Positions 43,151 to 55,117 of a stretch of 64,000 nt of DNA are shown piece by piece (position 1 is the stretch's first letter; each line of letters starts with the position of its first letter). Made by a program: the position numbers and the translations under genes. The stretch lies in assembly GCA_003290165.1 (NCBI GenBank), contig QNQO01000678.1, positions 62,001 to 126,000 on the forward strand, in the 5' to 3' direction. The stretch comes from Berberis thunbergii. Its lineage: Eukaryota; Streptophyta; Magnoliopsida; Ranunculales; Berberidaceae. Under the pieces are notes generated by a model. The model did not search any database, had not been told where the DNA came from, and saw nothing but the letters and a program-made list of their open reading frames with translations.

Positions 43151-44072
43151 TTAAAGTCCTTTTAATTGTCTTTAACTGGCAATCAAACTAGAAACTGAGC
43201 CATTTTGGCCCATTCTCTATTTCAAAACTTACAAATACACAAATCTAACACTAGCATTTACAACTCTTTAATTCAATAATAAGATAGGGAATTTCACTTT
43301 CTTGACTTCTGACTACAATGTACACCCTCTTAGTAGATCTTTTGAATGATAGAGTCGTAATATAATTGCACTTCAAAAAACAATTCTTATTTATATTTGT
43401 TTGTTTATGTCAATTTAGCTAAAGGGACTTTAGACGATAATGTTTGTTTTTGCTTCAATTTTGTAGTTTTTAATCCCAACATCTAGTTTAATAATAATTT
43501 GTGCTGTTATAAAGCCTGAAGCCTTGGATGAATCGTGAAGTGTCTTCAATTCTAACTTTTGGACTTTCCATGTTGCCCTCCATAGTTCTTACTTTTATAA
43601 TCAAAATCAGCCTCTCTTAAACATTAATTAGTTATACTAAGCTTCTAACATAATTTATTTGAAATTCGTAATTATAAACTATAAATAAACTCTTACATCT
43701 AACTTTTAGATTTTCCATTTTGCCCTTCACATTTCATACTTTTACAATCGAAACAAGTCTATCTTAAACAATGATTTATTGTACCTAAGCCCTTAACATA
43801 ATTTACTCGAAGCCTCTGATTATCTATAAACTATAAATATGATTATTACAGCACTGAGAGTGTATTCTTTGATTACATATTTTATTCTATAACATTCTTT
43901 AACATATTTAATTAATTACATTAAAAGTATAAATAATTTTTATGATTATTTAGCTTAGACATCTATAGTCAAATCTCTTGAAATATTAATTTTTACTTAT
44001 TATTGAATAAAAAATATTGAATATACATGTATGTTGAGCGTGTCCATACCCTTGAGGTAGTAGTAGTACTAG
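43151..44072. repeat. AT-rich repeats flanking the MULE, right side; possible Helitron end
   Basis: Two copies of the unit described at 38930 lie at 43590-43860. Near 44043 the sequence GAGCGTGTCCATACCCTTGAG followed by GTAGTAGTAGTACTAGT could be a Helitron 3' end: a TACC/GGTA stem, then about ten bases, then CTAG. The stem is only four bases, so this is weak. Confidence 0.45.
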
Positions 44073-44409
44073 TGAATTTTTCATAGGCCATCCGAAGGTA
44101 AACTCAAAACCAGTGAATTTAGGGATTTAGGTTTATCAATTCTTGAATATGCATGACCACAAAGTAGTAATCATGTACATAGCACATGAAGTCCAAGTTA
44201 TACAAAGAAATCATCATATTGTTGGAATCTATTAAATCTTATTGAGAGGTTTCTATAGATCATACCCTTAAATCTAAACCGTGACACCAACAGAGTTTGC
44301 ACCATTGGTGTGCCACGTCATCGCTTGGGAATAGTCACTTTAAAGTGAATAGACCTATGCCTATATATCTAGTGAATAGTCACTTCATAGTGAATCTACC
44401 TTGATACAT
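44073..44409. other. Spacer left of the plastid DNA
   Basis: ATAGTCACTT..AAGTGAATAGAC and a nearby copy (44331, 44377) form a small repeat. No gene. Confidence 0.4.
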
Positions 44410-44446
44410 ACGTTGTGATATTTATTTTCATGGTGGAATCAAATTT

Positions 44447-44925
44447 GAAAAGGACATAAAGTATGGATTTATTAGTAGGAAATGTTGCTCCTATACCCAG
44501 CCAAAGAGTTACTCTGGTACCAATTAAAAAGACATTTGTAGTTGTTGGACGACGGAATGGGTTTTGAAATTTATTAACATTATCCAAAAAGGGTAACGTT
44601 AATAATCCGACCGGTACTCAAACCATTAAAAGAACTCCCAATAAGGGTAATCCAAAAAGGGTAACGTTAATAAGGAAAGAAGTGTCATTTGTGCAATATT
44701 TCCAAAGGGGTTGTAAATGGATCCGCGGGTTCACATATCATTTACGGTTTTAGAACCGCTAGACTTACGTTACACGCAATAGTACCCAAAAAATACTATT
44801 GGAAAATATATAAAAGATCATTGGGCCAAGCGGGTACACCATAATAATTATGACTCATCCCTTCAATTTAGCTCTTAATACGGGATCATTTAAATCAGGT
44901 TTATTTGTTATTGGGATAGGTGAAC
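44447..44925 (-). pseudogene. petD: petD exon 2 (cytochrome b6/f subunit IV), plastid-derived
   Basis: The minus strand reads NKPDLNDPVLRAKLK, then [21 protein letters not shown], then CNVSLAVLKP and EPADPFTTPLEIL. After a deletion that removes the WYFFPVFQILR region it reads [12 protein letters not shown] and [15 protein letters not shown]. Subunit IV anchors the quinol site of the b6/f complex in plastids. Here the copy is broken by stops and the deletion and has no plastid role. Confidence 0.92.
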
Positions 44926-45799
44926 TCCTATAGATACATCCCCTGAAGAAAGACACATGATAATTTTTCATCATTCAACTCGAGCAGATATCAAAGCATG
45001 AACCAAATAGAGCTATAGAAAATCCATATGTAACCCAAATCAATACATACACGACTCTGTCTAAGAAAATATTTACTAGTTGAAAATTTTCAATTTTGAC
45101 ACTTACAAATGAATGCTCAATACCCAAGTATTCTTACAAATTTGATTAAGATCAAGTGTTTTTTGGGTCGTCTTGTGCCTTGCTATTGGTATTTATTCCC
45201 AAATTAAATATCTCAAAACATATGTCATACAAAGGATTTACTTGTTACTAATATATAGTCTAGCCTCTGTTTTTCTTTAAATCCATTGTCTCACTCTAAT
45301 AGTCTATTGTATGGGATTGTTAATGGACAAGGAATGTGTGCATTTACATACTATATAAGTATAACGGGGATAACATAATCTGGATCATTCCACATCAATT
45401 ATTTTACTGGATCTACAAAGCCTATTCATGTCATGCACGACATGATTATGGTTTAATTATAGAAAAATCATCTTCAAGTGAACCGACCTATCCTCTGTAT
45501 GAGGCTTACGCAGTGGTTGGAACAAACACACATTTGATTGTATATTTCAACGTGGGGGATAAAATCATATATCTGGACAGGCCAATCAATAGTTCAAGTC
45601 ACACAATCCTGTAATCCATTAGAATCCACTTCAACTATTCATATCGAATAATTAATACAATATTGCGGAGTTGAAGGGAAAGATCAAAACACATCTTATT
45701 CTTTTTAATAATTCATATTTGTAGCAATGAAATATTATAGTTCTTTCCCCCAATGATAGATTGATGATTAATTACAAATATTTATGGTCCCCCTTCCAT
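44926..45799 (-). other. petD group II intron and petB-petD spacer (plastid-derived)
   Basis: It lies between petD exon 2 and the end of petB at the spacing expected in chloroplasts. An open frame on the plus strand (45336-45614) is chance. Confidence 0.75.
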
Positions 45800-46445
45800 A
45801 TAAAGGCCAGAAATACCTTGCTTACGTATCATTAGGAAGTGCATTAACATAAACATGGCAATAAGATAGGTAATACAAAAGTGTGGTAAACTATAAAACC
45901 GAGTTAAGGTAGTTTGCCCCATATTAGCACTTCCAGCAATAACTCGATCATGGGCAATCCAATTATAGGAACAACGTCAGGTGCGCCTGCCACGATTTTG
46001 ACTGCCCAGTAACTAATTTGGTCCTGAGGTAAGGAATAACCAGTTACACCAAAATATGCGTCAATACAACCAAAATCACACCTGTAACCCAAGTCAATCC
46101 GTGGGGTTTTTAAACTCACTAATAAGATACGCACGAAATATGTGCAGGATCATCATTAGGACCATCATACTTGCCGACCATCGATGAACTGATCGGATTA
46201 ACCAACCAAAGTTAGCTTTAGTCGTTATGTATTGAACCGATATAAAAGCCTCAGTAACGGTTGGACGATAGTAAAAAAGCCATGACAAACCCCGTAGCTA
46301 TTTGTACTAAAAAACAAGTAAGTGTAATTCTTCATAGACAATCAAATATGTTGACATGTGGAGGAGCATATACTAGTTACATCATCTGCAATCGCTTGAA
46401 TTTTGAGATGTTCCTCGAATCAATCATATACTTTATTGAGATAGA
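45800..46445 (-). pseudogene. petB: petB exon 2 (cytochrome b6), plastid-derived
   Basis: Cytochrome b6 carries the haems of the b6/f complex. The minus strand shows KVYD-stop-[35 protein letters not shown], then [21 protein letters not shown] and [21 protein letters not shown]. After a frame change it reads [20 protein letters not shown] and a C-terminus near TRFYSLHTFVLP. The haem-ligand histidines in the HRWSAS and FHVL-like parts are still readable, but frame changes and stops kill it. Confidence 0.93.
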
Positions 46446-47329
46446 TAAACCAACGAAACTCCCTTCTAAGAACCGTATAGGAGACTTTAATTCATTTCGT
46501 ACAACTCAAGCAAAAACACCCCAATACTGATTGCAACAGATATGTAATAAATTTGAAACTTCTTCTTAGTGTTCCATCCAGTCTTCCCTGAAAATACGAT
46601 GAAGTGCAAAAAAATTGAAGCTTTTCTGTAGCGATGACAATGCCAAAATATCAAGTCAGCTCATTTCATTTGTTTTTATGTTAATCATTATAGGCCTCTT
46701 AAATTTTCTCGGTCTCTAAATTTTAATTTTTTATATAACATGGACTTTTTTTTGTTTATAATCGCTAGAAATTATTTTGTTGAGACCCTATGATTCTATT
46801 GAAACCCAAGATTAATACTAGAACCACGATGATTGACTAAAGTCCATAAGCTAAGCCCAAAGATTATCTAAGTAAAAATATTTTGATCATCATTTATTCA
46901 ATAAATATATGAAAATGACTCTAAATCCATAGACACACTTGTCGTTGGTCAAAATAATCAAACAATTTTTTTAAGAATAATAAGAAATTAAATCTTTGAA
47001 TTTTTTAAGTCTTGGTTGTGAGGTCTGACTGAATAGTAGGTATGAATCATAGTTCAAAATTTTCTTTTGTTGATCTATATCATTCTATATATTCTGTGTT
47101 CCAGATACAAGAATGACTATCCGACGAGGCAAAACCCATATCTCTCAAGATGACAGACCCATTCTTTGTACTATCAATAGGATCAATTATAACAAGTCAC
47201 ACACCCCATATTATGAAAATAACAAAACAAAAGAAATTTCATGGTCGAACTGCCGGAATGACCCATAAATCCTAGTCCTAAGTGATTCACTTTGGATTGA
47301 AAGGACGGTACTTCACAATTCCTATGAAC
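46446..47329 (-). other. petB group II intron and psbH-petB spacer (plastid-derived)
   Basis: A stretch of about 880 bases collinear with the plastid arrangement between petB exon 2 and psbH. The tiny first exon of petB should lie near 47200-47280 but I cannot mark it with confidence. Confidence 0.7.
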
Positions 47330-47516
47330 CTAATTCATTGAAATTCCATCCAGTAAAACAAAATAGAGCAATTGTGACACCTCAACAGGGTAGTTATCTA
47401 TCCGAGTGCGACTTTATCATATTCTGAATTCAACGGTTTCAATGAACTTCCTAGACCAGTCTGTCTTGGTCTTGGACTAGATCTCGAACAATTCTCAATG
47501 ATTTGTGTGTAGCCAT
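47330..47516 (-). pseudogene. psbH: psbH (photosystem II protein H), plastid-derived
   Basis: The start on the minus strand (ATG at 47516, MATHKSL..) and the end (VLLDGISMN then TAG at 47330) are both present. The length is 187 bases against the usual 222, so part of the membrane helix coding sequence is lost and the frame is broken. psbH encodes a small phosphoprotein of photosystem II. Confidence 0.9.
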
Positions 47517-47618
47517 AAATCTTATTGCATTGACTGAATTTTATTGACTTTGTATGTCATATAGTTGTAAATAACCGATCCTATCATAAATCCATTGTGG
47601 TCTTGAAAATTTATAATA

Positions 47619-47691
47619 ATGGAAAAAAAACCCTAATCTTCATCTTAATATCTGGTTTACTTGTAAGTTTTACCGGGTATGCCTAACATAC
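47619..47691 (+). pseudogene. psbN: psbN, first part, plastid-derived
   Basis: From ATG 47619 the sequence follows plastid psbN through ATATCTGGTTTACTTGTAAG (the SGLLVSF part) to GGTATGCCTAACATAC, then breaks into a G-rich repeat. psbN is needed for photosystem II assembly and lies opposite psbH and psbT. The rest resumes at 48143. Confidence 0.9.
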
Positions 47692-48142
47692 CTGTGAGAC
47701 CCTGGAGTGGGCGGACCTGAGGGTGAGGGTAAAGGTGAGGATTGGAGCCCAGTAGGCCCAAGAGGGGTTGGACGAGCTACAAAGGGGGACATAGTCCCAC
47801 GTCGCCTGGGTGCGGGACGGGGATGATCTACTTATGTGCGAGGTCGGATCACCATAGTACGAGAGCCCCAGTAGGTGGGTGGAAAGAGCAAAACCGTGAG
47901 GGGGAGGGTGAGGGTTGGTGCCCAACAGGCTTGTGGATCCCAAATCAGACAATATCCTATCGTGAGCGTCCGTTGTGCCACACTCTGATACAAGGCCCCT
48001 GGAGCCCCAGTAGGTGGGTGGAAAGAGCAAAATTGTGAGGGGGAGGGTGAGGGTTGGTGCCCAACAGGCCTGTCAATCCCAAATCAGACAGTATTTTATC
48101 GTAAGCGTCCGCTGCGTACACTCTGATACGAGGCCTTTTAAA
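47692..48142. mobile_element. 451-bp G-rich tandem repeat insertion in psbN
   Basis: Two copies of a 139-bp unit (GAGCCCCAGTAGGTGGGTGG, GTGAGGGGGAGGGTGAGGGT, TGGTGCCCAACAGGC) start at 47863 and 48002. A diverged, longer copy precedes them, with AGTCCCACGTCGCCTGGGT. It sits exactly between the two halves of psbN. No clear inverted ends or target duplication are visible. The 'AGTCCCACRTCGCC' phrase resembles plant LTR sequences, so it may be part of a retroelement LTR; this is a guess. Confidence 0.7.
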
Positions 48143-48200
48143 GCCTTTGGGCAACCCTCTCAACAACTAAGATATTCATTTGAAGAACACGAGGGACTAA
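48143..48200 (+). pseudogene. psbN: psbN, second part, plastid-derived
   Basis: GCCTTTGGGCAACCCTCTCA and CAACAACTAAG to GAGGGACTAA encode the FGQPSQQLR..FEEH end of psbN, with a changed codon and a frame change near the end. Confidence 0.9.
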
Positions 48201-48290
48201 TTGAAGTCAAGTTGGGTTCATTACTTGACTTTAATTCATTAGTATTTTTAAAGCAACATTATACTTTAACTATAATTGAGATAATAAAAA

Positions 48291-48365
48291 TCATTTTTTA
48301 GTCGGAGCTTAGGCAATTCTCGAAAAAAAAGATAACAAAAAAATGATTCCTAGAATCAAAACTAA
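48291..48365 (-). pseudogene. psbT: psbT, 3' part, plastid-derived
   Basis: On the minus strand, after the MITE boundary, ILGIIFLLSFFSRIA, a stop and then APTKK with TGA at 48291. This is the second part of the photosystem II T protein. The first part is at 57303-57332, on the other side of the MITE and retrotransposon. Confidence 0.9.
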
Positions 48366-48417
48366 GGGCGTGGTTGGCTGTATGGAACCCTATGCCATGG
48401 GAATCCATGAGAGGACC

Positions 48418-50271
48418 TGATATTCACATAATTATTACATAATATATCCCTTAATTTATACATGTTAGTGTTTCGATTATTATATTTTATAGTAATTATT
48501 TCATTTTCATGTCTTTGTAGAAATTTGAGCGTAAACGATGAAATCATATTAAGGCGACAAGTTAAGGAACGACAATTAGTCGATTCCAACGGTGGTATAA
48601 GGCAGTCACAAACCTAAACCCGAAACCTAATTCATAACCTAAACCCAAAACCTAATTCTCAACCTAAACCCAAACCTAATGCCAAACCCAATCTTTCTCC
48701 AAATTATACATTGATGAATCATTCCCTCATTTCATCCCTATGCATCTTGATAATTTTCTATAAATAAAAGATAATAGGGTGAGAAAGGGGGAAGGAAGAG
48801 AAGGGAAGAAAAAGAATTAGAAAAATATCAAAACCTCTTCCTCAAAGGAGACTTCCTCAAAGGAGATCCTCTCTCAAAGGTGATTCTCACAAGGTGACCA
48901 TCACCACCTATCCACCATCACCACTCACTCAGCAATCACCACCTCGCCACCACCATCACCCGAGCACCACCACCACCTCCAGACAGCACAACTGCCACCA
49001 TCACCACCGTGAAACAGGGGCGTGACAACCCTGTTTCACATCAAATTTTCATCATCACCGTCTCTGCTCCTCTCCCCTGTCCACACAACCGCCACCACCT
49101 CCACACGAGCACCACCACCACGCCTCATGAAACAGAGCCTCACTCGCGACAGAGCCACAGACCCTGTTTCCCCTCTTTTCTCGGCCTCTCTTCGTCTCGA
49201 GCTCCTTCATGCCTCCCTCTCTCGCGACCACCGTCAAGGCCAGACCGAGCATCACCGCCACCACCTCGCGAGACAGAGCTCGCAACCAAGAAACAAGGAG
49301 CTCATGTTCCTCGTCTTCCTTCTCTGTTTTTTATGTTTTCTTGGTGTTTCCTCACCCTCTCTCTTCTTTTGCAGGTTTTGGAGACGTTTGGAGGACGGGA
49401 CGGTCGCGAGGAGCGAGAACGAGGCCGCGAGACAGGCGCTGCTCGCTGGAGACGACGACGGGTACTGTAGCAGCACTGTAGCAGAGGCGGGAATTGGTCA
49501 AATTCAGTTATTTGGCTATTCACACCCCCCTAATTCTGCTCTGTACCACCACAGAGCGTTTTGGGACCATTTGTCTCGGGATTCATGTTCGGACCACCTG
49601 CTGATCTGCTGAGTACCACCACATCGAGCTTGTGACAAACTAAATGGGTTGTATAAGTTATTTTGATTTATTTTACTGAATTGTGTGTTTAATTGTTAAT
49701 TACAATTTATTTCTGAATTTTTGATAATTGCTTTCACCTTTCATGTTCGAGAAATTAATCTTGATATGTTTGGTAGTTAGAATTACCCTTTATCAATATT
49801 CAAAGCATGTACTAAAAATATTAAGCTTAAACTTTGATTAAGTGTGCTCTAAAAAGACACTTAATACTTGGTAAGAGCGTATTTGCTTGAAATAATTTGT
49901 TAATGTTTGATAGAAACATCATATAAGTTTAATTGAATTTTAACGATCACATATTCGGTGTAAGCAAGGGATTCTCATCCCTAAAGCTTCTCGTTTTTAA
50001 ATTCAGTAATTTAGATTTAAATAATTTTACTAACTCATTGGTGAGTCCAAGCCCACAAAAATCCATCTCATCTATCTTTTATTTTATTTTTCTTATTTTT
50101 AATTTATTTTCTCTAAATTAGTTTAATTAAATTCTAAAATTCAATTTAATCCACCTTCCTCATGGGATCGACCCGTACTTGCCGTTGTCTACCAGTTAGG
50201 CACCGTGCACTTGTGGTTATTACAAGTGGGCTGAATTAACCTATTAATTTAGGTTAGTTAAACCCGCATCA
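48418..50271 (+). repeat. Athila-like 5' LTR (1854 bp)
   Basis: Starts TGATATTCACATAATTATTA, ends TTAAACCCGCATCA. It has a CAC/CCA-rich stretch at 48880-49130 and a TATAAATAAAAG box at about 48760, which may be its promoter. Open frames on both strands in the CAC-rich part recur in the other LTR but are composition artefacts. Confidence 0.93.
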
Positions 50272-50277
50272 AGTTTT

Positions 50278-50295
50278 TGGCGTCGTTGCCGGGGA
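50278..50295 (+). other. Athila-like primer binding site
   Basis: TGGCGTCGTTGCCGGGGA lies 6 bases after the LTR. It is the Athila/Tat-type site, usually assigned to tRNA-Asp, with one change from the common TGGCGCCG form. Confidence 0.8.
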
Positions 50296-51890
50296 AGGTT
50301 GCGGTGTAATTGAATTAAAGATTTATTTTCACTAATTTTAAAAAACAAAAAAAAAACAACAAAAAAAATTTCAAAAAAAAAAACAAAACAAAACAAAAAA
50401 ATTATTTTTATTTTATTAAGTTTTTTTACACTCATTTTATGTTTGATTTTGTAGAATACACGCTTCTCGAGGATATTGGACGATCTTGCAAAACATCAAG
50501 CAAATTTTAATTTTGTGAGGAGAGTTTTAATTTTATTTTCACCTCGTTTTACGAGTGTGTGGTGTAATAATTTTTAAATTTTACTGTTTTTCATTTTGTT
50601 TAATCACTAAAAAAAACCTTAAATTCTCTAATTCAAAAGAAATTATAGGGAAACAATTTTAATTGTTACCCAATAATTTTTATGATTTAGAAATCCGACT
50701 TCTAAGACCAAGACCTGTAAATTTATTTGCATGTGCTTGTGTGCTGATTGAAACAGATAAAAAGAAGTCGGACTTTTTTTTTGAATTGTGCTAACTTTTT
50801 GTGCAGATTGGAATACGCACACTGTAAGTATTTCTAACACACGCAACATATTAGCGACCAGGGTGCTTGGTGTAATTGTTTGAAATTGTGTGATTGGTTG
50901 TTTAATTTCTGTAACTGTGGATGCTAAACTTTAGTAATTCATAATAAGCAGACCCAGCTTATAAATAGAAACTGGTGGGACTTGATATCCCCACCTCATC
51001 ACTCCAGTTGTGTGCAACCAATAGCCCTAACATAATTAAAATCAATTAGCAAGTTAGATAGAACCATCTATTAGGTTCGGTGTTCATAGGACAACCAAAA
51101 CCAAGGTGAATCCAATAAGTTTTGTGTTGACCAAAGCTAAAAGTAACGTTGGGTTTAATCATTCAATGAACTCCGAGAGGCCACTGCCACAAGGGTGATT
51201 CACCCGGTACACCGAGTCATAAGTAAGCTACGATCCACAAGAAGAATTGGTGTAACTAACAGCTTTGGGAACACAAGCCTCAAGTGTACATTTAACATCA
51301 CATCGTTCTCACATCTATTGGCTTACAGAGCGGTAGCACAAGGAAGTACTTAATTGGACCATTGTGACCTCCTTCTCTTGTGCGATAATCCGGTTTCTTT
51401 GAAACAGAACTCTAGCCTACTGATTTTGAACTTTGCGGTGTAAAGTGTACACTCTTAGGATCAACTTGTAGCACCCATTATTCTGTCATAAAGATTACAT
51501 AAGAAATAATTGTCCCCCAAAGATAAAAAGATAATTGATCTAAAAAACGTTTATTGCTTAGGGAGGCATGTTTCTTGTGCATTTATTGGTTGCTGATTGC
51601 GTGTGAGTCTGTGCATATTTTGTTTAGAGTTAGTGATTAAAAAAATTTATTATTTAAAAATTAAAATTTAAAAAAAATGAACACAGGGGATTATCCAGCC
51701 AATTTTTCGAGCAAGCCAATTCATTTTATGACATGTGACGACCTGATTATGATCCATATTTAGATTATTATAACCCAGGTATAGCCTATCATCCTGACTT
51801 ATCATGGGCTCATGGTCAGTACCATGAAAGCCCTCTAGACACTCCTCAGACTCTTCAAACTTTCATTCCTGATAATGAGTTAGAAGATCT
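50296..51890 (+). other. Leader of the Athila-like element
   Basis: AT-rich with A-runs at 50341-50400. From about 51680 (MNTGDYPANF) weak Gag-like sequence appears in broken frames. No intact gene. Confidence 0.5.
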
Positions 51891-51891
51891 C

Positions 51892-52326
51892 ATGAACATT
51901 TTTATAAAGCGAACAGGAGAAGTGCTTGAGCAAAACTCTCAGACTATCACCGAACTAAGAGCACAAAACTCTCAGGCTATCACAGAATTGACAATTATTT
52001 ATCAACAAAACTCTCAAGCTATTCGGAAACTTGAGATGCTTGTGAGTCAGATAGTTGAGTCACTTCCTGAGATAGAGTCAAAAAAATTCCCAAGCCAACC
52101 TATTTTCAACCCAAATGGTCAATTTGAACTTAATGGCACATCTGAGTCGGACAACGAAGATGACCAATCCATTACTGCCCTTAGGAGTGGCAAACTGGTT
52201 GACAATCAGGTAGGAATGTCTGACATGAGTGTTATTATATTCTCACTCAATTTTACACAGGTTGCATCCTCCTCTCATATGAATGCTGATAAACCCTCAT
52301 TTATTGATGCACCTGTAGATTCTTAG
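51892..52326 (+). pseudogene. Athila-like Gag C-terminal remnant
   Basis: 144 codons: a Gln/Ser-rich coiled coil (NSQTITELRAQNSQAITEL), then FPSQPIFNPNGQFELN and the signature QSITALRSGKLVDNQV, which in Athila-type Gag precedes the zinc knuckle. The capsid core before it is broken, and no knuckle follows. The three NSQxIxEL repeats look like an internal duplication. Confidence 0.7.
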
Positions 52327-52437
52327 ACACTACAGACACCCCCTTCCCATGTTGACTCATGCCTCCCTAGTGACTCATGCATCGAATCAAACTGTGAACA
52401 TTCTTTAGAGTCTCCCCTTGACTGTTTAGAGGCTTGT

Positions 52438-53157
52438 TTGACTCAATTTAGTTTAGACTTTGATGTTGATGATTCCATTAGGGAAGTCAATGATTTGCTT
52501 GACTCAGTCCCCATTGTGGATCCTAGCTATAAATGGAAGTCTAAAGTGAAGTCTCTTCCACTCAGTGAGTCAAAACTAGTCCCATCAGTTGAGCCACCTG
52601 AGCTTGACCTTAAACAATTACCTGACACCCTCAGGTATGCATTTTCAGGTGATGAGTTGTCTAGACCAATATCTCTATATGATTCATGTGATGAGCCTGT
52701 ACCACCTGATATATCCATCGTCTCATCTACTTGCATCACATTCTCATTTCCTAAGGTTACTTTCACCGATCCCTTGTGTTGTATTGAGGATTTCAGTTTT
52801 CACCATCCTGTTGTGAAAATTATTCAATCTTCTGATTTGGAACCAGACATAGGATGTTTCCTTTTTGGAGCACGCAAGGATCATTTGTTGTGTATGACTA
52901 CTGGTCACTTCTGGGATGTCCTAGTGTATTTGGTGCCCCATGTGATTGCTATATTTTGGTGGATTTATCCTCAACTGTTCAGGTTGTTGATATATGACCA
53001 TGGACTAAGTCTTTACCATGTTCTTCTTTTCTACTTTTCAATACACCATTTTTTTAGGAAGAATATTTGTCGGGCTGATGACGTTAAACCAAGCGCTCCT
53101 AGGAGGCAGCCTAGCTTTAGTTGTGTGTCTTTGCTGTTAGTCTGGATTGATTTTTGA
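52438..53157 (+). CDS. Athila-like pol remnant joined to an unknown tail
   Basis: 240 codons. Residues 46-70 (VPSVEPPELDLKQLPDTLRY followed by AFSGD) match the linker that stands just before reverse transcriptase in Athila/Tat elements. The reverse transcriptase itself is missing. The frame continues with a segment of unknown origin (CITFSFPKVTFTDPLCCIED), two hydrophobic stretches (LVYLVPHVIAIFWWIYP and YHVLLFYFSIHHFF), and KPSAPRRQPSFS. The hydrophobic part recalls the env-like or spacer region after integrase. The open frame suggests a deletion joined the two without a frame break. A product is possible but not shown. Confidence 0.6.
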   Translation: MTQFSLDFDVDDSIREVNDLLDSVPIVDPSYKWKSKVKSLPLSESKLVPSVEPPELDLKQLPDTLRYAFSGDELSRPISLYDSCDEPVPPDISIVSSTCITFSFPKVTFTDPLCCIEDFSFHHPVVKIIQSSDLEPDIGCFLFGARKDHLLCMTTGHFWDVLVYLVPHVIAIFWWIYPQLFRLLIYDHGLSLYHVLLFYFSIHHFFRKNICRADDVKPSAPRRQPSFSCVSLLLVWIDF

Positions 53158-55117
53158 GTACCCTATTTAGCTGTGTTTCACTCATACTCGTTAGCTCCGT
53201 AACAGTTTTGACTTACAACTTGCCTTTTCTTTTTAGTTTTATTTGTTAGTGTCAAGTCTGCATTTTATCGATTTCTAATGAAAACTCCATGATTCTTATG
53301 TTTGTGAGCCTCATTGATGGACGACTTCTTGGAAATTGGTAAAATCTTCACTGCGGTAATACTGTTCTAACCTCCTCTCATGTACTTATTTCATTCTTTT
53401 GTAAGAATTATTGTGTTAAACATTGAGGACAATGTTTGGATTAGGTTTGGGGGTAGGGTTCATGAGTCAGTGAATTTTTCGTAGTTTCGTAGTATTTTCT
53501 TTTTCTTATTATCTTATAAAAAAAAATTGTGCTTTTTTTGTCAAGAAAACTTGGCCTTTTGCGATTATGAAAATGGATTTTAAATGTTTTATGCTCAAGA
53601 AAATGCAAGCTAACTTGACATATTGGTATATTGATAAAAACTGAAAGTTTAGTATGATCTTTAAGTTAGATCTAGTTCATGAGATTTTTCAACTCAATTA
53701 TTTTGCACATTAAGCCATATTAGCATAACTTGAAGTTGATGAGTGAAATATATACTAGAAAACCTTAGAATAATAGTGGAGACTTAACACTGAAAGCTTT
53801 GAGCCTTTCTATTTTCCTGAGGGTTATACATAAACTCTGATTTTTCTTGAGTCTACATTATCTCGTTGATGATCTCATTATTCTCATTTTTCTGATTAAT
53901 TGTTTTGGGAATGACATCAAAATTGAATTATTACACTAGAACTTCTTGGCTTATTCAATTAAGATATCATAATACTGACCCGAACTTAAGAAATGATCTA
54001 GGAATTTTTTTTTCTTTAGACCATTAACTAGCCTTTTAACTTACCTATAACATTAACCTTTTTGTAGCCTTTTGAGCCTTAGAATAACTTTTATTTGTTA
54101 ACCCATTAACCTTTACCCAATGTTTCTGGGAATGTGTATGGATGGATATACTTGGTGTAAAAAGGGCATCAAAAAGCAAACTATGAGATATTTCATAAAT
54201 CCTTTATGGAAAAAAAAAGGTTGAAGAAAAGAAAAATAGAAAAAAAAATGATTCTTCAATGAGGATAAAGATGTGAGAATGAAGAAAAAATTGATGGTGC
54301 GCAACATTGATTTATTCTTGACAGCCCTAATTGTTCGTATAATGGGTGTATACATTCCTAGAAATTTTTGTTAGAATCCTTTGACATTCCTTATTAACTA
54401 TTACCCAAGCCCCATTACAACCCAACAAAGTCATAGTTGATCTTAGGTAAAGGTTGGTTCCGTAGATGTGGAGATTTAATAACCAAGACCTATGGTTTTT
54501 TATTCAACATTCCCAAAAGTAATTGATATTCTTGTCCATGAGATCATGTTCATTTCATTCTTGAAAAGTCCGTTCTTCATATTACTATATGTGAGATGAT
54601 TGTTTTCCATTATTTACTCTTTTCCTCACATATAAATTGAGTGAAATACCAAATCTCTGAGTGTTTTATTGTGAGTGACATGAGAGGTTTGAAGTCAAAA
54701 CAAACTTTCTACAGAAGATTTAGTCATTGTTTTACTCTGAAATGAAAAGTTATGTTGACAGTGCTATCCACACACACATTGAGTTGAGGATGATTATGAA
54801 TTTTTGTAACCTTTGGAGAATATTAAATTATTTGGAGATTTGTTGATACACTAAAATGACACTGTTGATTTCCTGCATTTCTTGAAGTTTTAAAATGAAC
54901 ACTGTTTGACCAAGTTTTGATTGAGTCAGTAATGTTTGTGGGTAACATTTCTGGAAACCTTCACAAGACTATAACTCGTCCACTAGAGGTAATCTAGGGG
55001 TTTAAAGCCTTGTTGCACGTTTAAGGTAAGTGCAACCGATGATATCTGCGAAAGTGAGTTATGATTTTCTTTTTATTGTTTTGCTCAAGGACTAGCAAAA
55101 TATAGGTTTGGGGTATT
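53158..55117 (+). other. 3' untranslated part of the Athila-like element
   Basis: It contains the Athila-type phrase TTGAGGACAATGTTTGGATT with GGTTTGGGGGTAGG near 53425-53460, then 1.6 kb of AT-rich DNA without genes. It ends with TAGGTTTGGGGTATT before the 3' LTR, the likely polypurine tract. Confidence 0.65.

Noticed and set aside
45336..45614. 92-codon plus-strand frame
   Set aside because: It lies in the plastid-derived petD intron region and matches nothing; the real content is on the minus strand.
48900..49612. His/Pro/Ser-rich open frames in the 5' LTR (and their copies at 55690-56350)
   Set aside because: They arise from CAC/CCA-rich LTR sequence, exist on both strands and in several frames, and match no family.
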